A stretch of DNA of 64,000 nucleotides from Bordetella sp. LUAb4 (GCF_021325795.1 NZ_JAHPZX010000009.1:1-64000), one strand, 5' to 3'; numbered from the stretch's first letter, positions 1 through 8,704 are shown. Notes: generated from the sequence alone by a model not told the origin. Translations and numbers: made by a program.

Positions 1-124
1 CCTTAAAGACAAAAGGAAGGCCGGAAACGTCAAGGCCAAGAACTGATTTTTAGAATGCTGGGGTGGGTCAGATTCACTCCGACGATTCCGACGAAAGTGG
101 GTCAGATTTCAACCGGCGTTGACA
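1..124 (+). mobile_element. Right end of an IS21-like insertion sequence (truncated by window edge)
   Basis: The 12-mer GTGGGTCAGATT occurs twice, at 63-74 and 97-108, and the block finishes with CAACCGGCGTTGACA at 110-124. Multiple short terminal repeats and an end reading TGTCAACGCCGGTT inward are the pattern I associate with IS21-family ends. The last base of the presumed terminal repeat lies one base before the stop codon of the primase gene, so the insertion fell at, or replaced, the 3' flank of that gene. The rest of the element, with istA and most of istB, lies left of the window. Family assignment is from memory of end sequences and needs a database comparison. Confidence 0.6.
2..46 (+). 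CDS. C-terminal fragment of a probable IstB-like transposition helper ATPase
   Basis: Only the last 14 codons (LKDKRKAGNVKAKN) and the stop are inside the window. The short basic tail placed about 50 bases before the terminal repeats fits the position of istB, the AAA+ helper gene at the right end of IS21 elements. Nothing in these few residues alone proves the family. The gene is partial because of the window edge, not visibly broken. Confidence 0.4.
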   Translation, partial: LKDKRKAGNVKAKN

Positions 125-125
125 C

Positions 126-2432
126 CTAATCCAACTCTTTCAACGTAATGCCCGAAAAAAGCCTGTTATGACGGTGCAGCCGGGAAGTGAATTGAACGCC
201 CAGCTTCGTCTTAAACTCTGTCTGCGACAGACGGTCGAACTCAGGGTTCAACTTCGCCCATGCCGCATAATCTTCGTGAAGCGGCTTGAACTGAATCTCC
301 CCTTCAAACCGTAACGTGCGCTCCTCAAGCCACGCTTCGAATCCATCCGCGAGCTTGCGCTGCTCTTGTCCAGCCGAGTGCACCTTGGAAGGGGCCTGTA
401 AGCCGTTCTCAAGATAGTCCGCCGTCCCGCATAACAACATATTCAGAATCCCCGGAAGTTCGGCGAGCAACTTATCTTTCAGCCCAAGATCAATCTCCTC
501 CGGCGAAAACGTCCGCATAAACCGGATGATCTTGATGCGTGCCCAAAGTGCTTCATCTGCGGCGTGAATTTTCGGAATGAAATTGGTAACCATGATCGGC
601 GTGAACTCGGGCAGAAATTCAACCTCGTTGCCGTAGAGCGGCCTAGCCGTTATGCGATCCCCTCCGGTCAATTGCTTCACAAGTCCCGCGTCTAATTTTT
701 GTTTATCGTTGGGTTCGCTGATGACCACCAACCTCTTGCCTTCCAACCTAGCCAGTGCCGTCGTTGGACCATCTGTCGTCATGTGCTTGGCCGTGATCGT
801 CGCCACAGCCACCGAACTCGAAAAAGCGCCAAAGATCGCCATGAGCACTTCAACAAGAACGGACTTTCCATTTCGGCCTTTGGGGCCATGAAAAATCACA
901 AAGATGTGATCAACAGGCTTCCCCAAAAGGATGCAGCCGATAAGCCGCAGAAAGAACTTGATAACATCCTCGTCGTCCTCAAAAATTTCTGCGAGGAACT
1001 GATTGAACCGGGGGGCTCTGGCACTAGGATCAAAGGCTACCTGACTATGTCGATGAGAAATAGCCCTGATTTGGTCCGGAACAAGTTGTCCGCTCAATAG
1101 GTTCAGGATGCCATTAGCAACAGGGAAATAGGGATAGCGAGTGGCATACAACGAATCGCACGATGAAAGCAAAAACTCGAGCGCACTGCGTCCCAACGAA
1201 TCCAGCAACCGAACATCTCCAGTGTGTTTGGAAAGCGCTGCCAGCAGCGCACGCTTCGCGTCATCATCACCGTCCGCAGTCAGGTTCTTGCAGTAGCCTT
1301 CCAGGCACTGCCGAAATGCGAACTGATCAATTGCTCCGTATTTGCAGCCATCCCACTTCAAAGCCTGCAAGGTCTGCTTATCACCATGCCCCAGGCGCGC
1401 GACTGCGATATCTTTATGCATGGCCGAAGCCAGCATACGACCAAGGATGCGTTCCGTCAGCGGTTCGCGCGTGCTTACCTTTGGTGTGTCACGACCTGGA
1501 TTGCGCCAACCATTGCGCTCCGCTAGAAAAAAGATTGACGCTACATTGAGCGATGTGATTTTCTCAACATCCTCCCATTTCCTCCTGAATTCGGCCTCGT
1601 CATAGTTTGTTGACTTGCTCGACCAGTCCTTTGCGATGCCTTCACCATCCGGACCCAAGGTCCGCAGGGCGGCCAACACCTTGAACCACACGCTGTATTC
1701 ATCCGAGGGAATATGGCGCAAAGCATCTTTCAAGTGCCCGAGCCTTTTCTGCTTATCTTCGTCGGATATGGCATCGACCTTGAGCGATTTGCTTATCATG
1801 GGCACGTTGGCTTGCAGCGTGGCAACAACCAAATCGAAATCAAACGCGACAGCCAAACGCGGGTAGTCGTAAGCACGTTCATTGCTGAACAAGGACAATT
1901 TGACCGGAGTACCATGTTTCTCGTTTACAAAACCGGGCAACCGCACCGCCTGCGCTTCGTGCGCAAAGCACATGTCCCCTCCGAGGCGATAGGCAAGAGC
2001 ACGGGCCGCCAGGCGATGGGTATCACTGTCAATCGGTCCCTTCAGTATCCATAACATGTGCTGCCGTTTACCCGACGTATTGATCGCAATAGTGGGGCGA
2101 AATGGAGCATCAATCCACAAGGACATATCAACGTCTTGGTCGAAGTCGACGGCGATAGCCCACGTCCCATTCACGTTGCGGGCGCCAATACCTTCGCCAT
2201 CGGTCATCCCCACCATCATGAACGGCTGCCGACGTTCTTCCCTCCACGTTGGAAACTGCTTGACCTGCAAGGCCAAGTTCCCATACGAATACGTCACATC
2301 TTCTACCTGTCCTTCATCATCGAGTTTGATCAGCTTGATCGTGAACAACCACGTATCCTCGAACAACGCCCGGCATACGTCTTCGGCTTGATGAAAGGAA
2401 GAAGCTACAGCGTTATTGGTTCCACTACTCAT
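126..2432 (-). CDS. P4/D5-type phage or plasmid DNA primase-helicase
   Basis: This 768-residue protein is built like the replication proteins of P4-type satellites and integrative elements. The N-terminal part carries a RepB-like primase signature (DFD at residues 96-98, then RQHMLW near 123-128 and AVRLPGF near 162-168). A PriCT-2-like linker lies around residues 230-305. The C-terminal half is a superfamily 3 helicase with Walker A GPKGRNGKS at 516-524 and a hydrophobic strand RLVVISE near 567-573 as Walker B. The ATG at 2432 is preceded by GAGGGA at a good ribosome-binding distance. It follows the AlpA-like gene on the same strand. Its stop codon touches the IS21-like end, so downstream genes of the element are displaced out of the window. 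Base composition is visibly more A+T-rich than the host genes. The family is clear; whether it still supports replication is unknown. Confidence 0.9.
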   Translation of the reverse strand: MSSGTNNAVASSFHQAEDVCRALFEDTWLFTIKLIKLDDEGQVEDVTYSYGNLALQVKQFPTWREERRQPFMMVGMTDGEGIGARNVNGTWAIAVDFDQDVDMSLWIDAPFRPTIAINTSGKRQHMLWILKGPIDSDTHRLAARALAYRLGGDMCFAHEAQAVRLPGFVNEKHGTPVKLSLFSNERAYDYPRLAVAFDFDLVVATLQANVPMISKSLKVDAISDEDKQKRLGHLKDALRHIPSDEYSVWFKVLAALRTLGPDGEGIAKDWSSKSTNYDEAEFRRKWEDVEKITSLNVASIFFLAERNGWRNPGRDTPKVSTREPLTERILGRMLASAMHKDIAVARLGHGDKQTLQALKWDGCKYGAIDQFAFRQCLEGYCKNLTADGDDDAKRALLAALSKHTGDVRLLDSLGRSALEFLLSSCDSLYATRYPYFPVANGILNLLSGQLVPDQIRAISHRHSQVAFDPSARAPRFNQFLAEIFEDDEDVIKFFLRLIGCILLGKPVDHIFVIFHGPKGRNGKSVLVEVLMAIFGAFSSSVAVATITAKHMTTDGPTTALARLEGKRLVVISEPNDKQKLDAGLVKQLTGGDRITARPLYGNEVEFLPEFTPIMVTNFIPKIHAADEALWARIKIIRFMRTFSPEEIDLGLKDKLLAELPGILNMLLCGTADYLENGLQAPSKVHSAGQEQRKLADGFEAWLEERTLRFEGEIQFKPLHEDYAAWAKLNPEFDRLSQTEFKTKLGVQFTSRLHRHNRLFSGITLKELD

Positions 2433-2511
2433 GAGAAATTTCCCTCAGATGCGAGCAGTGTGAGCGGTCACCTTATTACCTTTTTCACCATTTAAAAGGT
2501 ATAAAAAATAA

Positions 2512-2610
2512 GTAAACAAGCACGCTCACATCACTCACGTTTTTTTTGCTAGGAAAAAGGGGCGACCCCTTCCCCCAAGTACAGGACGAGTTGTGTGCGT
2601 GCTTGTTTAC
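2512..2610. repeat. Nested inverted repeats between alpA-like gene and primase (origin or operator candidate)
   Basis: GTAAACAAGCACGC at 2512-2525 is repeated as its exact reverse complement at 2597-2610, with 71 bases between. Inside lies a second palindrome, AAGGGG-CGA-CCCCTT. The right arm overlaps the last codons of the AlpA-like gene and the left arm lies in the primase leader. P4-type primase-helicases recognise repeats near their own gene, so this could be an origin or a control site. That role is inference; the symmetry is visible. Confidence 0.5.
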
Positions 2611-2801
2611 GTTACGAGTTCGCTCTCCTTGATGCGATCCTGAACCCAAGCGTTGACTTGGTTTACAGAGAACAAGGTTTTGCGTCCACACTTGATGATG
2701 CGCGGGAAGCGCTGTTCGGCGATCAGCGAGTAGACCGTCGATTTCTTGAGGCCAACGATCCCGCAGACCTCTCTGAGGTCAATAAGCTTGTCAGGCAACA
2801 C
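2607..2801 (-). CDS. AlpA-family helix-turn-helix regulator
   Basis: The protein is about 64 residues and contains the compact winged HTH of AlpA/MerR-like prophage regulators: LIDLREVCGIVGLKKSTVY, then FPRIIKCGRKTLFSVNQVNAWV. AlpA proteins act as DNA-binding activators of integrase or excision genes in P4-like elements. I start it at the GTG at 2801 because GGGAG lies nine bases upstream; an upstream TTG at 2870 would add 23 residues lacking the family pattern. It sits between integrase and primase, all on the minus strand. It may control excision or expression of the primase, possibly through the repeats just downstream. Family call is firm, target inferred. Confidence 0.82.
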   Translation of the reverse strand: MLPDKLIDLREVCGIVGLKKSTVYSLIAEQRFPRIIKCGRKTLFSVNQVNAWVQDRIKESELVT

Positions 2802-3186
2802 GGTAGATTTCTCCCATCTGTAAACGCCCGGTAATGGACGAAGATGGGTCACGACGCGCTTTCCAGGCAAAAAGAAGCGGCTTACTCGGAACTGGAGGAG
2901 CCTATACCACGTAGGCGCATCTTCTGTGTCGCTTCGCTAGAAAAGCGAAGGAGCAGGAAAAGAAAGCACGGCCGATTAGCGGTAGGCCGTTACGCTCTTA
3001 CAGCGGGTTGCTGCGGAACGTAATCTAGCATGTCGAGATTGACAGTTCAAGCCGAGGCAAAAAAGAAAGCAATCGGCCCCTCACACTCCTCACTATGGTC
3101 TCTATCGGTGCTAGGAAGAAAAGGATGCGTCGATCTTAGGTCCCTACTGCCCCACATCGGCAGCAGACCGCACTGGCGCGCATTCC
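2802..3186. other. Gap between integrase and alpA-like gene
   Basis: I see no convincing gene here. There is a small hairpin at 2932-2950 (CTTCGCT, 5-base loop, AGCGAAG). The stretch downstream of the integrase and upstream of the AlpA-like gene probably holds the promoter of the alpA-primase pair, but no strong -35/-10 pair stands out. Confidence 0.4.
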
Positions 3187-4449
3187 TTATGACGCAGCAG
3201 CCTGATGATCCAGATAGTCGGCCCACTTCTGCATCGCCTCGCGCCGTTCGTCGATGAATCCAGTCCGATCATAGGCCGCCTGAATCTGGTCTCGCTTGGC
3301 GTGCGCAAGCTGTGCTTCCAGGACGTCAAAGTCGATTTTCAAGCGCTCACGCGCTATGGTCCGGAGCATGGCGCGAAACCCGTGAGGACTGTGTTCGCCA
3401 GCGAACCCCATCAAGCGCAATGCCCGAGAAAGCGCGTCACGGTGCAAATGAGGGTTCTTCAACTTACCCACGGCGGGAAAGACGTACTCGCCGCCGCCGG
3501 AAAACTGCAGCATGTCGTGCAACATCGCGACGGCCTGAGTCGGCAGGCTGACCAAATGGTCATGACCATTCTTCATGCGACGAGTCCCATCGGCATTCAT
3601 GCCCGCGATATGCCACTCTCCCCTTTCCAGATCGATTTCAGACCATTTTGCGCTTGCAACGACACCAGGGCGTGATGCCGTCCAAGCCGCGAGCAGCAGC
3701 GCCGAGCGGACAATGACGCCTTCGTAGGCATAGATCACCCTCAGCAAGTGGCCGACTTCTTGTTGTCGGGTAACGGCCGGTACATGACCTCCACGGTGCC
3801 TGGGAAGAACGCCTTTCAGCCTGAGTACCTGGTCGTCCTCGCGGACACCTTCATGAATGCAATAGTCCACCACACCGTTGAGATACTGGATTGCCTTTTT
3901 AGCTAAGCTTGGCGTGGTCTCCGCGAGGCTTCGCAACGTATCAGTCACGTCGAGACTACGCAGTGCGCGCATATCCAGCTCCCCGATGGCAGGTTGAAGG
4001 CGCTCCCGAATTACGTATCGTGCCTTTCGATAGCTTTCTTCCGCCCAGCCCGACTTGCGGGATGCCAGCCATGCGTCCGACAAGTGAGTGAACGAATAGC
4101 GCTTTGCCTCTTCGGCTGCCTGTTGAGCACGATCTATCTCGGCTGCGTGCGCTTGAACACGCATCTTCGCCTCTGCCCGTGCACCGATGATCGGTGCGCC
4201 AGTCCTGCCAGCCGACTGGACGTCTTCCGCTTTCATGCGGGCTTCGGCGAGTGTCAGATCTGGATATAGTCCCAGCGCCACAGTGCGCTGCTTCCCATCT
4301 GGCAACCTGTACCGCGCGAACCAGGATTTCCTGCCAGTGGGCAGCACCTCGAGATGTAACCCCAGCCCGTCCGCCAGGGTATAGCGCTTATCCCTCCGTT
4401 TTGCGTTCCTGACCGCTAGGTCAGTCAGTCCTTTTGCCAAGCTAGGCAT
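3187..4449 (-). CDS. P4-type tyrosine recombinase (site-specific integrase)
   Basis: With the ATG at 4449 the protein has 420 residues, the usual size for P4-like integrases. The N terminus is the arm-binding domain of this family (KGLTDLAVRNAK, then YTLADGLGLHLEV and LGLYPDLTLAEAR). The catalytic domain shows Arg260 (TASRPG), HGFR at 356-359, LAH at 381-383 and the nucleophile Tyr393 (AAYDRT), followed by the family ending MQKWADYLD. A longer reading to 4563 adds 38 residues outside the domain and was not chosen. The gene lies next to the 3' end of tRNA-Leu(GAG), the standard arrangement for an element using the tRNA 3' end as attachment site. All catalytic residues are present, so it is probably active. 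Confidence 0.93.
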   Translation of the reverse strand: MPSLAKGLTDLAVRNAKRRDKRYTLADGLGLHLEVLPTGRKSWFARYRLPDGKQRTVALGLYPDLTLAEARMKAEDVQSAGRTGAPIIGARAEAKMRVQAHAAEIDRAQQAAEEAKRYSFTHLSDAWLASRKSGWAEESYRKARYVIRERLQPAIGELDMRALRSLDVTDTLRSLAETTPSLAKKAIQYLNGVVDYCIHEGVREDDQVLRLKGVLPRHRGGHVPAVTRQQEVGHLLRVIYAYEGVIVRSALLLAAWTASRPGVVASAKWSEIDLERGEWHIAGMNADGTRRMKNGHDHLVSLPTQAVAMLHDMLQFSGGGEYVFPAVGKLKNPHLHRDALSRALRLMGFAGEHSPHGFRAMLRTIARERLKIDFDVLEAQLAHAKRDQIQAAYDRTGFIDERREAMQKWADYLDHQAAAS

Positions 4450-4544
4450 GAGTGGGGCCCGTTTTGAGTATGTGGCCGAAAACATACTCAAAAGCCAACT
4501 CAAACGCAATGGATGCCGATGGACAAAGCGGGATGCCAGGCGAC

Positions 4545-4583
4545 AAAAAACCCACATCCTCATAGGAGAGATGCGGGTTCTTT
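4545..4583 (-). terminator. Rho-independent terminator after tRNA-Leu(GAG)
   Basis: Read on the minus strand, AACCCGCATC pairs with GATGTGGGTT (one G-U pair) and is followed by a run of T. It lies just beyond the tRNA 3' end and on the element side of the tRNA/element boundary. It may have been brought in by the element or be part of the recombined attachment region. A second small hairpin (CCAGGG/CCCTGG) lies between it and the tRNA. Confidence 0.7.
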
Positions 4584-4614
4584 ACACACCCAGGGACGCC
4601 CCTGGACAAATCTT

Positions 4615-4700
4615 TGGTGCCGACGGCGAGACTCGAACTCGCACAGCTTTCGCCACTACCCCCTCAAGATAGCGTGTCTACCAATTTCACCACGTCGGCA
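4615..4700 (-). tRNA. tRNA-Leu (anticodon GAG)
   Basis: The minus strand folds as a class II tRNA: acceptor TGCCGAC/GTCGGCA, anticodon loop TTGAGGG giving GAG, a long variable arm, GTTCGA-type T loop (GAGTTCGAGTC) and an encoded CCA at 4615-4617. It is the integration target of the neighbouring integrase. In relatives I expect the nuo operon beyond this tRNA, which would mean the element separated secG-tRNA-Leu from nuoA; that cannot be seen here. A TAGAAT box at 4817-4822 could be its -10 element. Confidence 0.95.
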
Positions 4701-4884
4701 GGGTACTTCTTGCTTCCAGCCCAACAGCCGCTGGAAACCACTTCTTGCTCTCAGCCCAATCGCCACTGAATAAGCAAATTTTCTCCCAGCGATCCGGCTG
4801 CTGGAAAGTCCGAAATTCTAGCACGGTTCCGGCCATCGTGTCGGCGCGGAACCGTCGAACGCTTTGACGCTCTATCTACCCGAA

Positions 4885-5397
4885 TTACTTGGCAGGAGCA
4901 GGCGCCGGCGCGGCCGGGGTGCTCGTCGCGGGAGCAGCGGACGTCGCAGGCGCAGCAGGAGCAGCCGGCGCACCAGGGATCGACGCGTCAGGCTTGGCAG
5001 CCGGCGCAGCAGGCGTACCGCTACCCGCCGGCGCAGCCGGAATCGCATTACCACCAGCCGGAGCCACGGCACCCGGAATCTGCGGCACGGAACGGTCGGC
5101 CGGAGGCGCTTGGTAACCACCCATCACGCCCGTATCCACAGCCGCCGGGCCACCCACGCCCTTGTGCGTCACATAAGCCAAACCCGCCGTCGTGGCGAAA
5201 AACACCACCGCCGCCCACTTGGTCGTGCGCGACAAGAAGTTCGCAGCGCCCGACGCACCGAACAAGCTGCCGGCGGAACCGCTGCCAAAAGCCGAACCCA
5301 TGTCGGCGCCCTTGCCTTGCTGCAAGAGAACCAGAACGATGATGCCCAGTGCCGACAGCACCTGAACGACCATCAAAATCGATTGAATCAAAGGCAT
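4885..5397 (-). CDS. secG: Preprotein translocase subunit SecG
   Basis: SecG is the small inner-membrane subunit of the SecYEG channel that aids protein export. The first 80 residues match the family: a first membrane helix (IQSILMVVQVLSALGIIVLVLLQQGKG), the FGSGSAGSLFGASGAANFL loop and a second helix. The remaining 90 residues are an Ala/Pro/Gly-rich tail of low complexity, making 170 residues against about 110 in E. coli. The start is ATG with GGAG seven bases upstream. It follows tpiA on the same strand with only 20 bases between, so they are probably co-transcribed. Confidence 0.95.
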   Translation of the reverse strand: MPLIQSILMVVQVLSALGIIVLVLLQQGKGADMGSAFGSGSAGSLFGASGAANFLSRTTKWAAVVFFATTAGLAYVTHKGVGGPAAVDTGVMGGYQAPPADRSVPQIPGAVAPAGGNAIPAAPAGSGTPAAPAAKPDASIPGAPAAPAAPATSAAPATSTPAAPAPAPAK

Positions 5398-5417
5398 TAC
5401 TTACTCCGAAACGCTGC

Positions 5418-6182
5418 TCAAACAGCGGCTATGCGTAAAAATTCATCGGCCACCAGCGACGCGCCGCCCACCAGGGCGCCGTCGATGTCGGGCATGGCAA
5501 ACAACGTGGCGGCATTGGCCGCCTTGACGCTGCCGCCGTAAAGAATACGTACCTGCGGCACTCCCAGGCCTTGCAACGCCACGCGGATGGCGCCATGCAC
5601 TTCCTGCGCCTGCTCCGGCGTCGCGGTGCGACCCGTGCCTATCGCCCAGACCGGCTCGTAAGCCAGGACCAGCTTGGCCAAGGCTTCAGCGCCCAAAGCC
5701 AGTACCGGCGCCAACTGGCGCTCGATCACACCCAGCGTGTTGCCACCCTCGCGTTCGTCCAGGGTCTCGCCAACGCAAACCACCGGCGTCAAACCCGCGG
5801 CCAGCGCGGCGCGGGCCTTGTCAGCCACCAACTGATCGCTCTCGCCATGCATGGCGCGACGCTCGGAATGGCCCGCCAAGGCCCAGCGGCAACCGAAGTC
5901 CTGCAGCATGGCGCCGGCCACTTCGCCCGTATAAGCGCCCTTTTCATGCACGCTGATGTCCTGCGCGCCCCAGGAAATGGGACCGCCCTTGAGCAGTACC
6001 TCGACCTGAGCCAGATAGGGGAAAGGCACGCAAACACCCATCTCGCAATGGCCAGCCACGCCTTGGCGCAAGGCCGCCAACAAGGTGGCATTGTCAGCCA
6101 GCGTGCCGTGCATCTTCCAGTTACCCAGCACCAGGCGCGCGCGCTCGGCGGTGGACGGGTGTTGGCGATCTGTCGTCGTCAT
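5418..6182 (-). CDS. tpiA: Triosephosphate isomerase
   Basis: This glycolytic enzyme interconverts dihydroxyacetone phosphate and glyceraldehyde 3-phosphate in the cytosol. Family landmarks are all present: LGNWKMHG (substrate Asn/Lys), ALAGHSERR with the catalytic His, [12 protein letters not shown] with the catalytic Glu and flexible loop 6, and the phosphate-binding [11 protein letters not shown]. The length of 254 residues is normal. The first dozen residues before RLVLGNWKM are poorly conserved, so the exact start is less sure. It precedes secG. Confidence 0.97.
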   Translation of the reverse strand: MTTTDRQHPSTAERARLVLGNWKMHGTLADNATLLAALRQGVAGHCEMGVCVPFPYLAQVEVLLKGGPISWGAQDISVHEKGAYTGEVAGAMLQDFGCRWALAGHSERRAMHGESDQLVADKARAALAAGLTPVVCVGETLDEREGGNTLGVIERQLAPVLALGAEALAKLVLAYEPVWAIGTGRTATPEQAQEVHGAIRVALQGLGVPQVRILYGGSVKAANAATLFAMPDIDGALVGGASLVADEFLRIAAV

Positions 6183-6513
6183 ATATATAGGCTTCGCAAA
6201 CCGGAGGTTGGATCGGAATATGGCCCAGCGGGTTCCCTTCCTCTGCCGCCACGGACCGCGTACTACGGGAGACTTGAAATCCCCCGACTCGACCCACGAC
6301 CGCCAGGCAAGACGGACCCACCGGAAAAAATCCCGGTCAAACCCGGCATTGTATCCTGTTCGGCGGCTTCAGGTGGGAGAACCTGCCCCGCAGCCCTATC
6401 CGCGGGGCAATCCCGCCACATACTTCAACCTTCCCCCCTTTGCCCGAATACCCCTCTGCGCGGCCAAATCTTTACGCCCAGCTGTCATGAAGCGCTGCTA
6501 AACTGGCGTCTCA
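6183..6513. other. Intergenic region between tpiA and the mntP leader
   Basis: The two flanking genes are divergent, so this stretch must hold the tpiA promoter on the minus strand and the mntP promoter on the plus strand. No ORF with convincing protein character is visible. A GC-rich hairpin-prone stretch (CCCCGC...GCGGGG) lies near 6390-6410. Confidence 0.4.
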
Positions 6514-6620
6514 CTTTGGGGAGTAGCCTGCTTCCAGCCCCCGGAAGCGCCCGCGTCAACATTCTTGGCCCCACGGCCATGGCGCTGGCAGCCCTTGCGG
6601 CTTGGCGAGACCATGGGTTT
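6514..6620 (+). promoter_or_regulatory. yybP-ykoY manganese riboswitch in the mntP leader
   Basis: The leader contains the signature blocks of the yybP-ykoY aptamer in order: TTTGGGGAGTAGCC at 6515-6528, GCGTCAACATTCTTGG near 6552-6567, and GGCTTGGCGAGACCATGGG near 6598-6616. These match the known E. coli mntP leader arrangement. The aptamer binds Mn2+ and switches expression of the exporter on. Downstream, GCCGGGCG at 6633-6640 can pair with CGCCCGGC at 6660-6667 just before the ATG, a plausible expression platform acting on translation start. The aptamer is clear; the switching mechanism is inferred. Confidence 0.9.
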
Positions 6621-6683
6621 CCTTATGCCTCAGCCGGGCGCATCTGGGAATCTATGCGTCGCCCGGCCGAGACTCCCAGTTCC

Positions 6684-7253
6684 ATGAATTTCGCGGCAAC
6701 TATCCTCCTGGCCTTCGCCATGTCGACCGACGCTTTCGCGGCCGCCGTCGGCAAGGGCACCAGCCTGTATAAGCCCCGCTTCAGCGACGCCCTGCGCACC
6801 GGCATCATCTTCGGTGTGATCGAAGCCATCACGCCTCTCATAGGCTGGTTCATCGGCTCCGCCGCCGCCAAATACGTCCAGGAATGGGACCATTGGCTGG
6901 CTTTCGTCATGTTGTCCGTGCTGGGCCTGTTGATGATTCGCAACGCCCTGCGCGACCAGGATGCAGAAGAAGCCGGCGAACCGCGCCGTAAGCACTCTTT
7001 CTGGAATCTCGCCCTGACCGGCTTCGCCACCAGCATCGACGCCATGGCGGTCGGTGTCAGCCTGGCTTTCATCGACAACAACATTTTCATCACCGCGTCG
7101 GTCATCGGACTGGCTACACTGCTGATGGTGACCATAGGCGTGATGCTGGGCCGGGTGCTGGGCAAATTCGTGGGCAAGCGCGCGGAGATCTTTGGCGGCC
7201 TGGTGCTCATCGGTGTGGGTACGTCGATTCTGTTCGAACATCTGCACGCATGA
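6684..7253 (+). CDS. mntP: Manganese efflux pump MntP
   Basis: MntP is a six-helix inner-membrane exporter that protects against excess Mn2+. The 189-residue protein has two homologous halves, each with the family motif of small residues and an acidic group: [16 protein letters not shown] near residue 11 and [16 protein letters not shown] near 112. The ATG at 6684 begins exactly at the conserved [18 protein letters not shown]. No clear Shine-Dalgarno precedes it, in keeping with control by the riboswitch immediately upstream. The open frame extends far upstream, but that part is leader and antisense of tpiA. Confidence 0.95.
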   Translation: MNFAATILLAFAMSTDAFAAAVGKGTSLYKPRFSDALRTGIIFGVIEAITPLIGWFIGSAAAKYVQEWDHWLAFVMLSVLGLLMIRNALRDQDAEEAGEPRRKHSFWNLALTGFATSIDAMAVGVSLAFIDNNIFITASVIGLATLLMVTIGVMLGRVLGKFVGKRAEIFGGLVLIGVGTSILFEHLHA

Positions 7254-7642
7254 TGAGGAAAGTCCCCGACATGCCCCATTCCGTATGTCCCCCCTCTGCG
7301 ACTATCCTGGCCCGGTCCTGTACACAGCACCAGCAGCCAGTAGCGAGTCGCTAGTCGCTAAAGGCAACGGTGGACCCGAGTAAACGGCTGTAGAGACTTA
7401 CAGCCGTCCGTTCCCGCAACCTCCCCGTCCATCAGAAAAATGTCGGAGAAATAGGCAAGCATCTTCTTCATTTAGGCACGCGTTTGGCATCTGAATCAGC
7501 CTAGTATTGATCCCGACGTGGATCACGGCGCAAGGCCTGTGGCCGCGCATCGCGCCGGCAGCCGCAAGACGGCTTCCGCCGCCACATCGCCATTGCGCCC
7601 TTCCACGGATTCCGCAATTTTCTCGCTGTCGGGAGATCCCCC
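7254..7642. other. Intergenic region between mntP and the alcohol dehydrogenase
   Basis: I find no convincing gene. The perfect inverted repeat ACGGCTGTA/TACAGCCGT at 7384-7407 (6-base loop) lies downstream of mntP and may end its transcript, although no T-run follows. The promoter of the dehydrogenase must lie in the second half; none is obvious. Confidence 0.4.
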
Positions 7643-8704
7643 ATGAGTACCTCTTACGCATTCGGCGCCACTGGCCCCAAGGCCGCGCTTGCCCCCTTCA
7701 ACTACGAAACTCGCGACCTGCGTGAATTCGACGTGCAACTGGACGTGCTGTACTGCGGCGTCTGCCATTCGGACCTGCACCAGGCGCGCGATGAATGGCG
7801 CAACACCATTTATCCCGTCGTCCCCGGGCATGAAATCGTCGGCCGCGTGACCGCCGTCGGTTCGCAAGCCACCAAGTTCAAGCTCGGCGACATCGTGGGT
7901 GTTGGCTGCATGGTCGATTCCTGCCGCGCCTGCCCCAGCTGCAAGGAAGGCCTGGAACAATACTGCGAAGGCGAAAAGGGCTTCGTGCCGACCTACAACG
8001 GCATCGACGCGCAGACCGGTGCGACGACCTACGGCGGCTACTCGTCGCGGATGGTCGTGGACGAAGCCTATGTGCTCAGCGTCCCGAAGAACCTGGAACT
8101 GGCCGGTGTGGCGCCCCTGCTGTGCGCGGGCATTACCACCTACTCGCCGCTGCGTACCTGGAACGCCGGCCCCGGCAAGAAAGTCGGCATCGTCGGTCTG
8201 GGTGGCCTGGGTCACATGGGCGTGAAACTGGCTGCCGCGATGGGTGCGCACGTGGTGTTGTTCACCACGTCACCGTCCAAGATCGAGGATGGCAAGCGCC
8301 TGGGCGCCAACGAAGTCGTCATCTCCAAGAATGCCGACGAGATGAACGCGCATGCCAACAGCTTCGACCTCATCATCAACACGGTGGCCGCGCAGCACGA
8401 CCTCAACCCCTTCCTGAACCTGCTGCGCCGCGACGGCACCATGGTCCTGGTGGGCGCGCCGGAGCACGATCACCCGTCTCCCCAAGTCTTCAACCTGATC
8501 TTCAAGCGCCGCCGCCTGGCCGGTTCGCTGATTGGTGGCATCGCCGAAACGCAGGAAATGCTGGACTTCTGCGGCGAGCACGGCATCGTTTCCGATATCG
8601 AGCTGATCAAGGCACAGGATATCAACGACGCCTACGAACGCATGCTCAAGAGCGACGTGAAGTACCGCTTCGTGATCGACTCGGCGACACTGCAACAGCA
8701 GTAA
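7643..8704 (+). CDS. Zinc-dependent NAD(P) alcohol dehydrogenase (CAD/YahK type)
   Basis: The protein is a medium-chain dehydrogenase of 353 residues that reduces aldehydes to alcohols in the cytosol. Catalytic zinc ligands are visible in CGVCHSD and GHEIVG, the structural zinc lobe in CRACPSCKEGLEQYC, and the nucleotide fold in GIVGLGGLGHMGVKLA. The sequence resembles the cinnamyl-alcohol/YahK branch, whose members usually use NADPH and act on many aldehydes. It stands alone with its own terminator. Family is sure; substrate is not. Confidence 0.9.
   Translation: MSTSYAFGATGPKAALAPFNYETRDLREFDVQLDVLYCGVCHSDLHQARDEWRNTIYPVVPGHEIVGRVTAVGSQATKFKLGDIVGVGCMVDSCRACPSCKEGLEQYCEGEKGFVPTYNGIDAQTGATTYGGYSSRMVVDEAYVLSVPKNLELAGVAPLLCAGITTYSPLRTWNAGPGKKVGIVGLGGLGHMGVKLAAAMGAHVVLFTTSPSKIEDGKRLGANEVVISKNADEMNAHANSFDLIINTVAAQHDLNPFLNLLRRDGTMVLVGAPEHDHPSPQVFNLIFKRRRLAGSLIGGIAETQEMLDFCGEHGIVSDIELIKAQDINDAYERMLKSDVKYRFVIDSATLQQQ

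Noticed and set aside
6240-6300. tRNA-like pieces (GGGAGACTTGAAATC)
   Set aside because: No acceptor stem, T loop or CCA could be paired; it resembles a tRNA anticodon arm by chance only.
5571-6683. Upstream open extension of the mntP frame
   Set aside because: It runs antisense through tpiA and through the riboswitch; the conserved protein begins at 6684.
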